This document shows, one piece after another, positions 8,700 to 16,324 of a DNA stretch of 64,000 nt. Position 1 is the first letter of the stretch, and each line of letters opens with the position of its first letter. Source of the DNA: Selenomonas sp. oral taxon 126 (GTDB lineage Bacteria > Bacillota > Negativicutes > Selenomonadales > Selenomonadaceae); the NCBI RefSeq assembly GCF_001683335.1, contig NZ_CP016201.1, positions 2,603,377-2,667,376 on the forward strand, in the 5' to 3' direction. The position numbers and the translations under genes are program-made. The notes below the pieces were generated by a model. That model was not told the origin of the DNA. It searched no databases and saw nothing but the letters and a program-made list of their open reading frames with translations.

Positions 8700-9011
8700 A
8701 TGACTGCCGCCCCACTGAAATGTATCGATCAGGATACGGCACAGCATCTCGCCGACCTCTTTAAGACGCTCGGCGATCCCACGCGCATCAAGATTCTCTC
8801 CCTGCTCACAGCAGCGGAGGAGCTGCGCGTCTACGACATCGCGGACGGACTGGACATGGGACAGTCCGCCATCTCTCATCAGCTGCGCGTCCTGCGCACC
8901 GCCCGCCTCGTGAAATTCCGCAGAGACGGGAAAGAAGTGCTCTACTCGATAGATGACGATCACGTGCTGAAACTCCTCGGACAAGGTCTCGAGCACGTAC
9001 AGCACGCATAA
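8700..9011 (+). CDS. ArsR/SmtB-family regulator with a CzrA-type alpha-5 metal site
   Basis: A 103-residue winged-helix repressor. LADLFKTLGDPTRIKILSLL is the family's N-terminal helix pair and MGQSAISHQLRVLRTARLV is the DNA-recognition helix. The alpha-3 Cys motif (ELCVCD) is replaced by ELRVYD, so no ArsR/CadC-type site exists. The C-terminus has D-x-H-(10)-H-x2-H (DDH...EHVQH), the Zn/Co site pattern of CzrA/SmtB. By family knowledge it should release DNA on binding zinc or cobalt. No metal transporter lies nearby: ilvA is upstream and a peptidase is downstream. Confidence 0.88.
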   Translation: MTAAPLKCIDQDTAQHLADLFKTLGDPTRIKILSLLTAAEELRVYDIADGLDMGQSAISHQLRVLRTARLVKFRRDGKEVLYSIDDDHVLKLLGQGLEHVQHA

Positions 9012-9031
9012 ATCACGAAAGGATGCTCTCC

Positions 9032-9763
9032 ATGAAACGCCGCGTCTTTCTCTCCACCGCCATTGCCCTTCTCCTCGCTGCGGGCACGGCATTTGCCTCC
9101 CCCACCCTGCGTGAGGGCTCGCACGGGCATGAGGTGCTCGTCCTCCAACAGGCGCTCCAAAAAGCGGGCTACAACATCAAAAGTGCGGACGGTGTCTTCG
9201 GCAAGGATACGGAGCGCGCCGTCGCCGAGTTCCAGCGCGACAGCAAGATCAAGATCACGGGTGTCGTCAACAGCGCAACGTGGCGTGCGCTCAAGGAGCT
9301 CCCCGCAAAGAAGACATGGGGCATTGATGCCCCGCCGCCCGCCGAGAAGAAACTTCCTCTTGCCCCCAATGGCAAGCCCATCCTACCTGCAAGCAAGGTC
9401 TCCGATGTCATCAAGACGGCGAAGTCGTACATGGGAACGCCCTATGTATTCGGCGGTACAACGCCGAAGGGATTCGACTGCTCCGGCTACCTCCAATACG
9501 TTTTTCAGAAGCATGGCATTACCATTCCGCGCACAGCAGATGAGCAGTACAAGCTCGGTCTGCGAACAAAGAGCACAAAGGAACTTGTGCCCGGTGACCT
9601 CGTTTTTTTCGAGACGTACGAGAAGGGCGCATCCCACTGCGGCATTTACCTCGGCAAGGATGAGTTCATCCATGCCTCCACAAGCAAGGGCGTACGCATT
9701 GACGCGCTGTCGAACGACTACTGGAAGCCGCGCTTCCTCGGCGGAAAACATATTGTGAAATAG
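9032..9763 (+). CDS. Exported peptidoglycan-binding NlpC/P60 endopeptidase
   Basis: A 243-residue protein. A signal peptide (MKRRVFLSTAIALLLAAG, cut after TAFA) is followed by a PG_binding_1 domain (LREGSHGHEVLVLQQALQ, residues about 28-85). After a linker comes an NlpC/P60 domain with the catalytic Cys in GFDCSGYLQY, His in GASHCGIYLG and a third polar residue in FIHAS. It cuts peptide stems of peptidoglycan in the envelope. ATG 9032 is preferred to 9023 because AAAGGA lies at proper distance from it. Confidence 0.93.
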   Translation: MKRRVFLSTAIALLLAAGTAFASPTLREGSHGHEVLVLQQALQKAGYNIKSADGVFGKDTERAVAEFQRDSKIKITGVVNSATWRALKELPAKKTWGIDAPPPAEKKLPLAPNGKPILPASKVSDVIKTAKSYMGTPYVFGGTTPKGFDCSGYLQYVFQKHGITIPRTADEQYKLGLRTKSTKELVPGDLVFFETYEKGASHCGIYLGKDEFIHASTSKGVRIDALSNDYWKPRFLGGKHIVK

Positions 9764-9793
9764 TTGTATCTTACAAGAAGGGTTGATGCCGCT

Positions 9794-11221
9794 ATGATAC
9801 AGGTTCTTCACCGCTTCATTACCGCCGTTCTCCTTTGCTCCGCCGCAGTTTCAGCAACAGCATATGCAGCAGAGCAGCAGGCAGATCCATATCATGTGGA
9901 CTGGAAAGAGCCGCAGACACGCCGCATCGAAGTCCAACGGCCTCCAACCATGGAGACATGGGGCGTTGTAAAACAAGGAGATGTTCAAACGAAATTCCTA
10001 CGCTCCATCCCCTATTTGTATAGTTCTTATGAACTACACGAGATCCATAAGGATGGCAAAGTCGAGTATCTTTTCCACGTGCAGGGTGAGTACGGCAGCG
10101 ACGGAACGGTGCCGCGCCTCACCATCGGAACAAAAGAGGACACGGCATTTGAATTGACGCCTGTCGCTGCAGCGGATCTCAAAACCATCCCATCCAAGGA
10201 CTACACCGACTATTGGTATTACGCCGGCGATCTCTCCCGTTGGACAGCACTTGAGGAATCAGCGAAGAAAGGGAAGGTAAACGCTTACTTCTATTATTCC
10301 CCGAACAGCAAAGGAAGTCGTGACGAGATCTCCCCTCTCGTAAAACGTATTCCGCGCTGGCTTACGCTTCCCGTCGCGGAATGCAATGCCTACGGACCGA
10401 TGTACAGCGTCTTCTATCCCGGAATGCCGGCGAAGGAGCTGCGCGACGCCATCGCCTACCGCTCCAACGCACATTATGACAGCGGGCGCGCCAAAACTTC
10501 GAACAAATACGTCTTTTCCGATGTGGGGAATCTCCCCTCATTTGCTTTGCATCCGTCGTGGTCCATGGCAGAAGTACACTATGTAACATTTCGCGAAGAA
10601 CCTGCGGGAACATGGGTGAATTGGGATTACTGGGGAGCCTCATCAGGCAACATTCACCCGCTCGATACGATCAGCTACATCACACAGGCAGTATATGCGG
10701 ATCTTTATCCTACCAAGTATTACGGCTTTACACTAAAGGGACATGCTGAGAAACAAAGCTGGGTCATCGACACCGTCGATACAAAACAGCATCCGGAACT
10801 CACAGCAATGTCACCGGGCGATGTCATCAAATCGCTCAACGGCATTCCCGTCGACGGCTATCCGAAATATGTGGCAGAGTATCTCATGTACTACAGTGCC
10901 CTCGGCGACTTGGATCTCGTCCTTGAAAGTCCAAAGACAGGACTCTATGAGGTCACCGTACGCTCTATGATTCATCTGCCGCTGCCTGCGATTGACTATG
11001 CAGCGTATAATGAGAAGTCGAAGCTCCGCTATACGAGAAAAACAATCAACGAGTTCCGACTTGACGGAGCTGTTCCCTTTGAGATCTTCGACCCGCTCGG
11101 GAATCCTGCCGCCCATGTAGAGTCTCCGCGTACCGATTGGATCTTAGAGCATTTTCATACCGAGAGACCGCACACCATGCCGCTTGGTAAATATTTTGCG
11201 GCAACAGCGCCTCAATATTGA
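9794..11221 (+). CDS. Exported protein with a PDZ-like segment, function unknown
   Basis: A 475-residue protein with a signal peptide (VLHRFITAVLLCSAAVSATA, then YAAE). I do not recognise a family for most of it. Residues about 330-375, TAMSPGDVIKSLNGIPVDGY, resemble a PDZ loop-strand (xxGDxIxxxNGxxV). It is rich in Tyr and Trp. Start ATG 9794 follows GAAGGG; the TTG at 9764 has no ribosome site. It lies 30 bases after the NlpC/P60 gene, so it may share the transcript and work in the periplasm. Confidence 0.8.
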   Translation: MIQVLHRFITAVLLCSAAVSATAYAAEQQADPYHVDWKEPQTRRIEVQRPPTMETWGVVKQGDVQTKFLRSIPYLYSSYELHEIHKDGKVEYLFHVQGEYGSDGTVPRLTIGTKEDTAFELTPVAAADLKTIPSKDYTDYWYYAGDLSRWTALEESAKKGKVNAYFYYSPNSKGSRDEISPLVKRIPRWLTLPVAECNAYGPMYSVFYPGMPAKELRDAIAYRSNAHYDSGRAKTSNKYVFSDVGNLPSFALHPSWSMAEVHYVTFREEPAGTWVNWDYWGASSGNIHPLDTISYITQAVYADLYPTKYYGFTLKGHAEKQSWVIDTVDTKQHPELTAMSPGDVIKSLNGIPVDGYPKYVAEYLMYYSALGDLDLVLESPKTGLYEVTVRSMIHLPLPAIDYAAYNEKSKLRYTRKTINEFRLDGAVPFEIFDPLGNPAAHVESPRTDWILEHFHTERPHTMPLGKYFAATAPQY

Positions 11222-11255
11222 CTTTTCCCGTGCCGCTCATTATAATAGGGCGGTA

Positions 11256-11332
11256 CGGGATGTAGCGCAGTTTGGTAGCGCGCTTGCTTTGGGAGCAAGA
11301 TGTCGCAGGTTCAAATCCTGTCATCCCGACCA
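11256..11332 (+). tRNA. tRNA-Pro (anticodon TGG)
   Basis: A 77-nt cloverleaf with encoded CCA. Acceptor CGGGATG pairs with CATCCCG, and the anticodon arm is CTTGC-TTTGGGA-GCAAG. It is the first of a two-tRNA transcript with tRNA-Arg. Confidence 0.97.
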
Positions 11333-11334
11333 CT

Positions 11335-11411
<77 letters not shown>

Positions 11412-11420
11412 TTGCATATT

Positions 11421-11449
11421 ACCGTATCGTTACGGCGATACGGTTTTTT
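11421..11449 (+). terminator. Terminator after tRNA-Pro/tRNA-Arg
   Basis: ACCGTATCG (11421-11429) pairs with CGATACGGT (11436-11444), followed by six T. Confidence 0.93.
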
Positions 11450-11470
11450 GTTGTCTCTTTCAAAACGCAA

Positions 11471-11501
11471 CAAAAAAGATGTGAGAAAATGTTCTCACAT
11501 C
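11471..11501 (-). terminator. Terminator after tRNA-Ala
   Basis: GATGTGAGAA (11478-11487) pairs with TTCTCACATC (11492-11501). On the minus strand six T follow. The two tRNA transcripts converge here. Confidence 0.92.
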
Positions 11502-11515
11502 TCGTGCGGTCAATA

Positions 11516-11591
<76 letters not shown>

Positions 11592-11670
11592 GCGCGTTAC
11601 GCGCTGACAAAGGCTAGTATAGCGAAAAGCGCGCTCCTTGTCAATACTGAATTTAAGTGTAGGGAGATGC

Positions 11671-12678
11671 TCAAGCCTCTGCATTGCGCTTCTCGTACGC
11701 ACCGCTGAGGATGTCCGCCCACCACGCTTCGTTCTCCTGATACCACGCAATCGTCGATTGGATGCCGTCATCGAACTTCGTCGCGGGCTTCCAGCCGAGT
11801 TCGCGTCCGATCTTCGTCGGATCGATCGCATAGCGGCGGTCATGCCCCTTGCGATCCGTGACATAGGAGATCTGATCCTCGCCCTTGCCGAGCGCCGCGA
11901 GAATCGTGCGGACGACCTCGATATTCGAGCGCTCGTTGTGCCCGCCGACGTTGTAGACCTCGCCCACAGTGCCGCGTCGCATAATCACGTCGATGGCGGC
12001 GCAGTGATCGTCGACGTGCAGCCAGTCGCGCACATTCAGACCGTCGCCGTAGACGGGCAGCTTCTCCCCCTGCATCGCGCGGATCATCATGAGCGGGATG
12101 AGCTTCTCGGGGAACTGGAACGCGCCGTAGTTGTTCGAGCAGCGCGAGATCGTCACAGACACGCCGTAGGTGCGCGCATACGCCTGCACAAGGAGGTCGG
12201 CGCCCGCCTTTGACGAGGAGTACGGGCTTGATGTATGAAGAGGTGTCGCCTCCGTAAAGAGGAGATCGGGACGGTCGAGCGGCAGATCGCCGTAGACCTC
12301 GTCCGTCGAGACCTGATGATAGCGCTGTATGCCGTATTTGCGACAGGCGTCAAGCAGCACGCTCGTCCCGATGATATTCGTCTGCAAAAAAATCTCGGGG
12401 TTTTCGATGGAGCGATCCACATGGGACTCCGCTGCGAAGTTAACGACGATGTCCGGCTGCTCGCGTTCAAAGAGTGCATAGACTGCTGCACGATCCGCAA
12501 TGTCTCCACGCACGAACGAGAACTGCGGATTCTCCTGCGCCGCGTCGAGCGTCGCAAGATTGCCTGCATAGGTCAGTGCATCATAGCAGATGATCTGATC
12601 CTCCGGATGCTCACGCAGCTCATAGTAGACAAAATTCGCGCCAATAAACCCCGCCCCGCCCGTCACAATAATCTTCAT
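11671..12678 (-). CDS. rfbB: dTDP-glucose 4,6-dehydratase
   Basis: A 335-residue extended short-chain dehydrogenase that makes dTDP-4-keto-6-deoxyglucose for rhamnose and related surface sugars. The NAD site is VTGGAGFIGANFVYYEL. The active site shows VSTDEVYGDL (Thr, Asp, Glu) and YSSSKAGADLLV (Tyr-x3-Lys). RCSNNYGAFQFPEKLIP and VRDWLHVDDHCAAI are diagnostic. Length is normal. AAAAGGAG precedes the ATG. No other rml gene is adjacent. Confidence 0.95.
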   Translation of the reverse strand: MKIIVTGGAGFIGANFVYYELREHPEDQIICYDALTYAGNLATLDAAQENPQFSFVRGDIADRAAVYALFEREQPDIVVNFAAESHVDRSIENPEIFLQTNIIGTSVLLDACRKYGIQRYHQVSTDEVYGDLPLDRPDLLFTEATPLHTSSPYSSSKAGADLLVQAYARTYGVSVTISRCSNNYGAFQFPEKLIPLMMIRAMQGEKLPVYGDGLNVRDWLHVDDHCAAIDVIMRRGTVGEVYNVGGHNERSNIEVVRTILAALGKGEDQISYVTDRKGHDRRYAIDPTKIGRELGWKPATKFDDGIQSTIAWYQENEAWWADILSGAYEKRNAEA

Positions 12679-12734
12679 ACTATCCGCTCCTTTTCTCTTG
12701 GGAGTAATTCGACACCTCCCCCTTTTTTCCTTTA

Positions 12735-12764
12735 TTTACAAAACAAAAACATCTGTGCTATACT
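12735..12764 (+). promoter_or_regulatory. Promoter of the Y-family polymerase gene
   Basis: TTTACA (12735-12740) and TATACT (12759-12764), 18-base spacer, 20 bases before the start. I saw no clear LexA box overlapping it. Confidence 0.65.
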
Positions 12765-12784
12765 ATCTGATAGGAGGGATGAAG

Positions 12785-14302
12785 ATGAAGGAGCGCACGT
12801 ATATCGCCATCGACCTCAAGTCGTTCTACGCCTCGGTCGAGTGTATCGAGCGCGGGCTGAACCCAATGACCACGCATCTCGTGGTCGCAGACGAGAGCCG
12901 CACGAGCAAGACGATCTGCCTCGCCGTCTCCCCCGCCCTCAAGGCGCACGGCATCGGCGGGCGCCCGCGCCTCTTCGAGGTCATCCGCGCCGTGGAGCAG
13001 GCAAATGCGCGGCGCAAATACCGCGCACCGAAGCGCACCCTCACAGGAGAGACGCGGGACAGCGCGGAGCTTGCCGCGCATCCGGAGTTTGCCATCGCCT
13101 ATCACATTGCGCCCCCGCGCATGGCGCTCTACATGGACTACAGCATGCGCATCTACGAGGTCTATCTCCGTCACGTCTCTCCCGATGACATTCACATCTA
13201 CTCCATCGATGAGGTATTCATCGACGTGACGAGCTATCTGAGGACGGAACGCATCTCGGCACACGACTTCGCCATGCGCCTCATTCGCGATGTCCTGCGT
13301 GAGACGGGAATCACGGCGACAGCGGGCATCGGGACGAACCTCTACCTCGCAAAGGTCGCAATGGACATCGTGGCAAAACACATGAAACCGGATGCGGACG
13401 GCGTGCGAATTGCGACACTGGACGAGATGAGCTATCGGCAGCAGCTCTGGACGCATCGCCCGCTCACGGATTTCTGGCGCATCGGCAGGGGCTATGCACG
13501 AAAGCTCGAGGAGAATGGCCTCTATACGATGGGCGACATCGCGCGCTGCTCGCTCGGTGCGTCAAATGTGCGGCATAACGAAGATCTGCTCTATCGCCTC
13601 TTCGGCGTGCAGGCAGAGCTGCTGATCGATCATGCGTGGGGCTATGAAAGCGCGCGCATGGAGGACATCAAGAGCTACCGCCCGAAGTCGCGCAGCACGC
13701 ACATGGGGCAGGTGCTCCAGCATCCGTACACTGCGCAGAAGGCACGCCTCGTTGTCTGGGAGATGGCGGATGCGCTTGCCATCGAGCTTACAGAGAAACG
13801 CCTCACGAGCGACCGCCTCGAGCTGACCGTCGGCTATGACATCGAGTGTCTGACCCGCCCCGAGATTCGCGCGCTCTACCACGGGCGCATCCGCACGGAT
13901 CGCTACGGGCGAAAGATACCGTGGCCGGCGCACGGCAGGGTGCGCATTGAGCACGGAGCGGGAACAAATGCCATTATGAAGGCACTGACCGATCTTTTCG
14001 ACGAGATTGTCAATCCGGCGCTTCTCATTCGCCGCCTTACCATTTCCGCACAACATCTGATGACGGAGGAGCAGCGTGCCTCCGCCGCCGAGCAGATCGC
14101 CCTCTTTACGCCCGAGGAGACGGCAGCGACCGTCCTGACCCCTGCGGAAATTGCTGCACAGGCAAAGGAAAAGGCACTGCAGGAGGCGATTATCTCCATC
14201 AAGAAGATGTATGGCAAGAACGCCATCCTGCGGGGATCGAACCTGATCGACGGCGCAACGGCACGCCTGCGCAACGCACAGATCGGCGGGCACAAAGCAT
14301 GA
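12785..14302 (+). CDS. Y-family (UmuC/UvrX-like) DNA polymerase
   Basis: A 505-residue translesion polymerase. The palm motifs are IAIDLKSFYASVE near the start (first Asp) and IYSIDEVFIDVTSYL (second Asp-Glu pair) near residue 140. GIGTNLYLAKVAMDIVAKHM is the thumb/HhH entry, and a little-finger part follows. The C-terminal 60 residues are helical and charged. The long form resembles the UvrX/YqjW group of Firmicutes. ATG 12785 is chosen: AGGAGGG sits six bases upstream. A small protein gene follows at 12 bases; this pairing is common in Firmicutes. Confidence 0.92.
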   Translation: MKERTYIAIDLKSFYASVECIERGLNPMTTHLVVADESRTSKTICLAVSPALKAHGIGGRPRLFEVIRAVEQANARRKYRAPKRTLTGETRDSAELAAHPEFAIAYHIAPPRMALYMDYSMRIYEVYLRHVSPDDIHIYSIDEVFIDVTSYLRTERISAHDFAMRLIRDVLRETGITATAGIGTNLYLAKVAMDIVAKHMKPDADGVRIATLDEMSYRQQLWTHRPLTDFWRIGRGYARKLEENGLYTMGDIARCSLGASNVRHNEDLLYRLFGVQAELLIDHAWGYESARMEDIKSYRPKSRSTHMGQVLQHPYTAQKARLVVWEMADALAIELTEKRLTSDRLELTVGYDIECLTRPEIRALYHGRIRTDRYGRKIPWPAHGRVRIEHGAGTNAIMKALTDLFDEIVNPALLIRRLTISAQHLMTEEQRASAAEQIALFTPEETAATVLTPAEIAAQAKEKALQEAIISIKKMYGKNAILRGSNLIDGATARLRNAQIGGHKA

Positions 14303-14314
14303 AAGGAGCATGAT

Positions 14315-14521
14315 ATGCAGCGACGCATCGAAGACTATGCGGACATCATCCATCTGCCGCGCCCCATCTCGCGGACGCACCCGCCCATGTCCCGCCATGA
14401 CCGCGCGGGGCAGTTCGCCCCGTTCTCCGCGCTCACGGGTCTGCACGCCGCCGCTGACCGTACGGAGCAGGAAAAGGCTGCCCAATACGATGTATACAGC
14501 CCGCCGGAGTATAGTGCTTGA
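14315..14521 (+). CDS. Small conserved protein paired with Y-family polymerase (YolD-like context)
   Basis: A 68-residue protein beginning MQRRIEDYADIIHLPRP, with PMSRHDRAGQFAPFSALTG in the middle. I know this pattern from Firmicute genes placed directly after UvrX-type polymerases, where the position is that of YolD; biochemical function is unknown. AAAGGAG lies seven bases before the ATG. The -35 box of the following tRNA gene overlaps its last codons. Confidence 0.75.
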   Translation: MQRRIEDYADIIHLPRPISRTHPPMSRHDRAGQFAPFSALTGLHAAADRTEQEKAAQYDVYSPPEYSA

Positions 14522-14546
14522 CAAAATCCGAAAAGACCGTTACAAT
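14518..14546 (+). promoter_or_regulatory. tRNA-Pro(CGG) promoter
   Basis: TTGACA (14518-14523) and TACAAT (14541-14546), 17-base spacer, 12 bases before the tRNA. The -35 overlaps the stop codon of the preceding small gene. Confidence 0.85.
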
Positions 14547-14558
14547 ACTACACGACGT

Positions 14559-14635
14559 CGGGATGTGGCTCAGCTTGGTAGAGCGCATCGTTCGGGACGA
14601 TGAGGTCGCAGGTTCGAATCCTGTCATCCCGACCA
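14559..14635 (+). tRNA. tRNA-Pro (anticodon CGG)
   Basis: A 77-nt cloverleaf with encoded CCA. Acceptor CGGGATG pairs with CATCCCG, and the anticodon arm is CATCG-TTCGGGA-CGATG. It is a second proline isoacceptor, 3 kb from tRNA-Pro(TGG). Confidence 0.97.
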
Positions 14636-14653
14636 TCTTCATACGTATATATG

Positions 14654-14687
14654 CCGGAGCCCCTTGCGGGACGCCGGTGTTTTTATT
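14654..14687 (+). terminator. Possible terminator after tRNA-Pro(CGG)
   Basis: CCGGAGCCCC (14654-14663) pairs with GGGACGCCGG (14668-14677) with two mismatches, then TGTTTTTATTTT. Readthrough into tag is possible. Confidence 0.5.
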
Positions 14688-14700
14688 TTCGGAGGAAAAT

Positions 14701-15258
14701 ATGGGAGACGAACGCAAACGCTGCAGCTGGGTGAACCTAAACGATCCCATCTATGTAAAATATCATGATGAGGAATGGGGGCAACCGCTTCACGATGACC
14801 GCGCGCTCTATGAACTGTTCATCCTCGAGACCTTTCAGGCGGGGCTGTCATGGGCGACAATTCTGCACAAGCGCGAGAACTTCCGCCGCGCGTACGAGGG
14901 ATTTATCCCCGCACGCGTCGCCGCCTTCGATGCTGCAAAGATTGAGGAGCTGATGCAGGATGCGGGTATCGTCCGCAACCGCCGCAAGATCGAGGCGAGT
15001 ATCACAAACAGCCGCGTCTTTCTGGACATCGTGCGCGAGTTCGGCTCGTTTGACCGCTATATCTGGGGATTTACGGATGGGAAATCCGTGCGCGAAAGCT
15101 GTGAGCTGCGCACAACCTCCCCGCTATCAGATACGATTTCAAAGGATCTCAAAAAACGCGGCATGAAGTTCGTCGGCTCGACCTGCATCTACTCGACGCT
15201 CCAAGCCATCGGCGTGCTCGCGGCGCACACGGATGAATGCGATTGGAGCAAGTCATGA
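14701..15258 (+). CDS. tag: DNA-3-methyladenine glycosylase I
   Basis: A 185-residue base-excision enzyme removing 3-methyladenine. The family signatures are CSWVNLNDPIYVKYHDEEWG, LFILETFQAGLSWATIL (helix-hairpin-helix entry with the key Glu) and FVGSTCIYSTLQAIGV near the end. Zinc ligands include the early Cys and the late Cys/His (HTDECDW). Length is standard. The ATG follows GGAGG by five bases; upstream in-frame starts would run through the tRNA gene. Its stop overlaps azlC by four bases. Confidence 0.95.
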   Translation: MGDERKRCSWVNLNDPIYVKYHDEEWGQPLHDDRALYELFILETFQAGLSWATILHKRENFRRAYEGFIPARVAAFDAAKIEELMQDAGIVRNRRKIEASITNSRVFLDIVREFGSFDRYIWGFTDGKSVRESCELRTTSPLSDTISKDLKKRGMKFVGSTCIYSTLQAIGVLAAHTDECDWSKS

Positions 15259-15962
15259 GCGGCGGTGATCCGCGCCTTGCCTCCCTGCGTGCCGCATTTC
15301 CCTATACCGTCCCCATTCTCGCGGGCTTCCTCTTCCTCGGACTCGCGTACGGCATCTATACGAATGTCTCGGGATTCTCGTTCTGGTATCCGATGGCGAT
15401 GAGTGCGCTCATCTTCGGCGGCTCGCTTGAGTTCATTGCGACGGCGCTCCTCCTCAGCCCCTTTTCCCCGCTGCAGACCTTCCTGCTTGCATTCATGGTG
15501 CAGGGGCGGCATATCTTCTACGGCATTTCGATGTTTGAGAAATATCGCGGCACGGGATGGAAGAAGCCCTATCTCATCTATGGGATGTGCGACGAATCCT
15601 TCTCAATCAACTACACGGCAAAGATTCCGCAGGGCATTGATGCGGGCTGGTTCATGTTCTTTGTCACCCTGCTGAACCAGCTCTACTGGGTCGTGGGCGC
15701 GACCATCGGCGGTCTCGTGGGCACAAGCCTCCCCATCAATACGGAGGGCATCGAGTTCGCAATGACAGCACTCTTCGTCGTCATCTTCATCGAACAGTGG
15801 ATGAATGACCCGCAGCATTATACGGGCATTCTCGGACTCGCAGCGGCGGGCATCGCGCTCTCTATCTTCGGGCGGGACGCATTCATGCTGCCGACCATGT
15901 TCATCATTCTCGCGGGATGCCTCGCACTTCGCCCCTTCATCGAAGGGAGAGAAATGGCATGA
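15255..15962 (+). CDS. azlC: AzlC family branched-chain amino acid exporter subunit
   Basis: A 235-residue inner-membrane protein with about seven hydrophobic helices. Residues 20-35 read TVPILAGFLFLGLAYGI and ALIFGGSLEFIATALLL follows; the core QGRHIFYGISMFEKYRG is the family hallmark. It probably exports branched-chain amino acids with AzlD. It overlaps tag (ATGA) and azlD (ATGA), a tight coupled trio; GGAG lies five bases before its ATG. Confidence 0.92.
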   Translation: MSGGDPRLASLRAAFPYTVPILAGFLFLGLAYGIYTNVSGFSFWYPMAMSALIFGGSLEFIATALLLSPFSPLQTFLLAFMVQGRHIFYGISMFEKYRGTGWKKPYLIYGMCDESFSINYTAKIPQGIDAGWFMFFVTLLNQLYWVVGATIGGLVGTSLPINTEGIEFAMTALFVVIFIEQWMNDPQHYTGILGLAAAGIALSIFGRDAFMLPTMFIILAGCLALRPFIEGREMA

Positions 15963-16291
15963 CGTTCACTGAACAGTGTATTACCATCGGGCTCTGTGCG
16001 CTTGCGAGCGTGCTCTCTCGCGCGCTCCCCTTCCTCCTACTCTCGGAGAAGAAGCCGACACCGCCTATGGTCCGCTATCTCGGCAACGTCCTTCCCGCCG
16101 CCGTCTTTGGGATGCTCGTCGTCTACTGTCTCAAGGACACAACATTCTTCAGCGGAAATCACGGTCTGCCGGAGATTGCAGGAATCCTTGTGACGGCGGT
16201 ACTGCATCTGAAATTTCGCCAGATGCTCCTCTCCATTGGAGGAGGGACGGCGGTCTATATGCTCCTGATTCAATGCGTATTCATCCCATAA
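15959..16291 (+). CDS. azlD: AzlD family membrane protein
   Basis: A 110-residue partner of AzlC with four hydrophobic segments. RALPFLLLSEKKPTPPMVRY and YLGNVLPAAVFGMLVVYCL are typical. It starts at the ATG overlapping the azlC stop; GGGAGAGAA serves as ribosome site. A bidirectional terminator begins at its stop codon. Confidence 0.92.
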   Translation: MTFTEQCITIGLCALASVLSRALPFLLLSEKKPTPPMVRYLGNVLPAAVFGMLVVYCLKDTTFFSGNHGLPEIAGILVTAVLHLKFRQMLLSIGGGTAVYMLLIQCVFIP

Positions 16292-16320
16292 AAAAATTCC
16301 CCTTTATGGGGAATTTTTTT
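16291..16320. terminator. Bidirectional terminator between azlD and the RND operon
   Basis: AAAAAATTCCCC (16291-16302) and GGGGAATTTTTTT (16308-16320) form a stem with A/T tracts suited to both strands. The flanking genes converge on it. Confidence 0.93.
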
Positions 16321-16324
16321 ATGG

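Noticed and set aside
14518-14700. Longer N-terminus for tag starting before the tRNA-Pro gene
   Set aside because: It would translate through the tRNA; the ATG at 14701 has a proper ribosome site and gives the normal family length.
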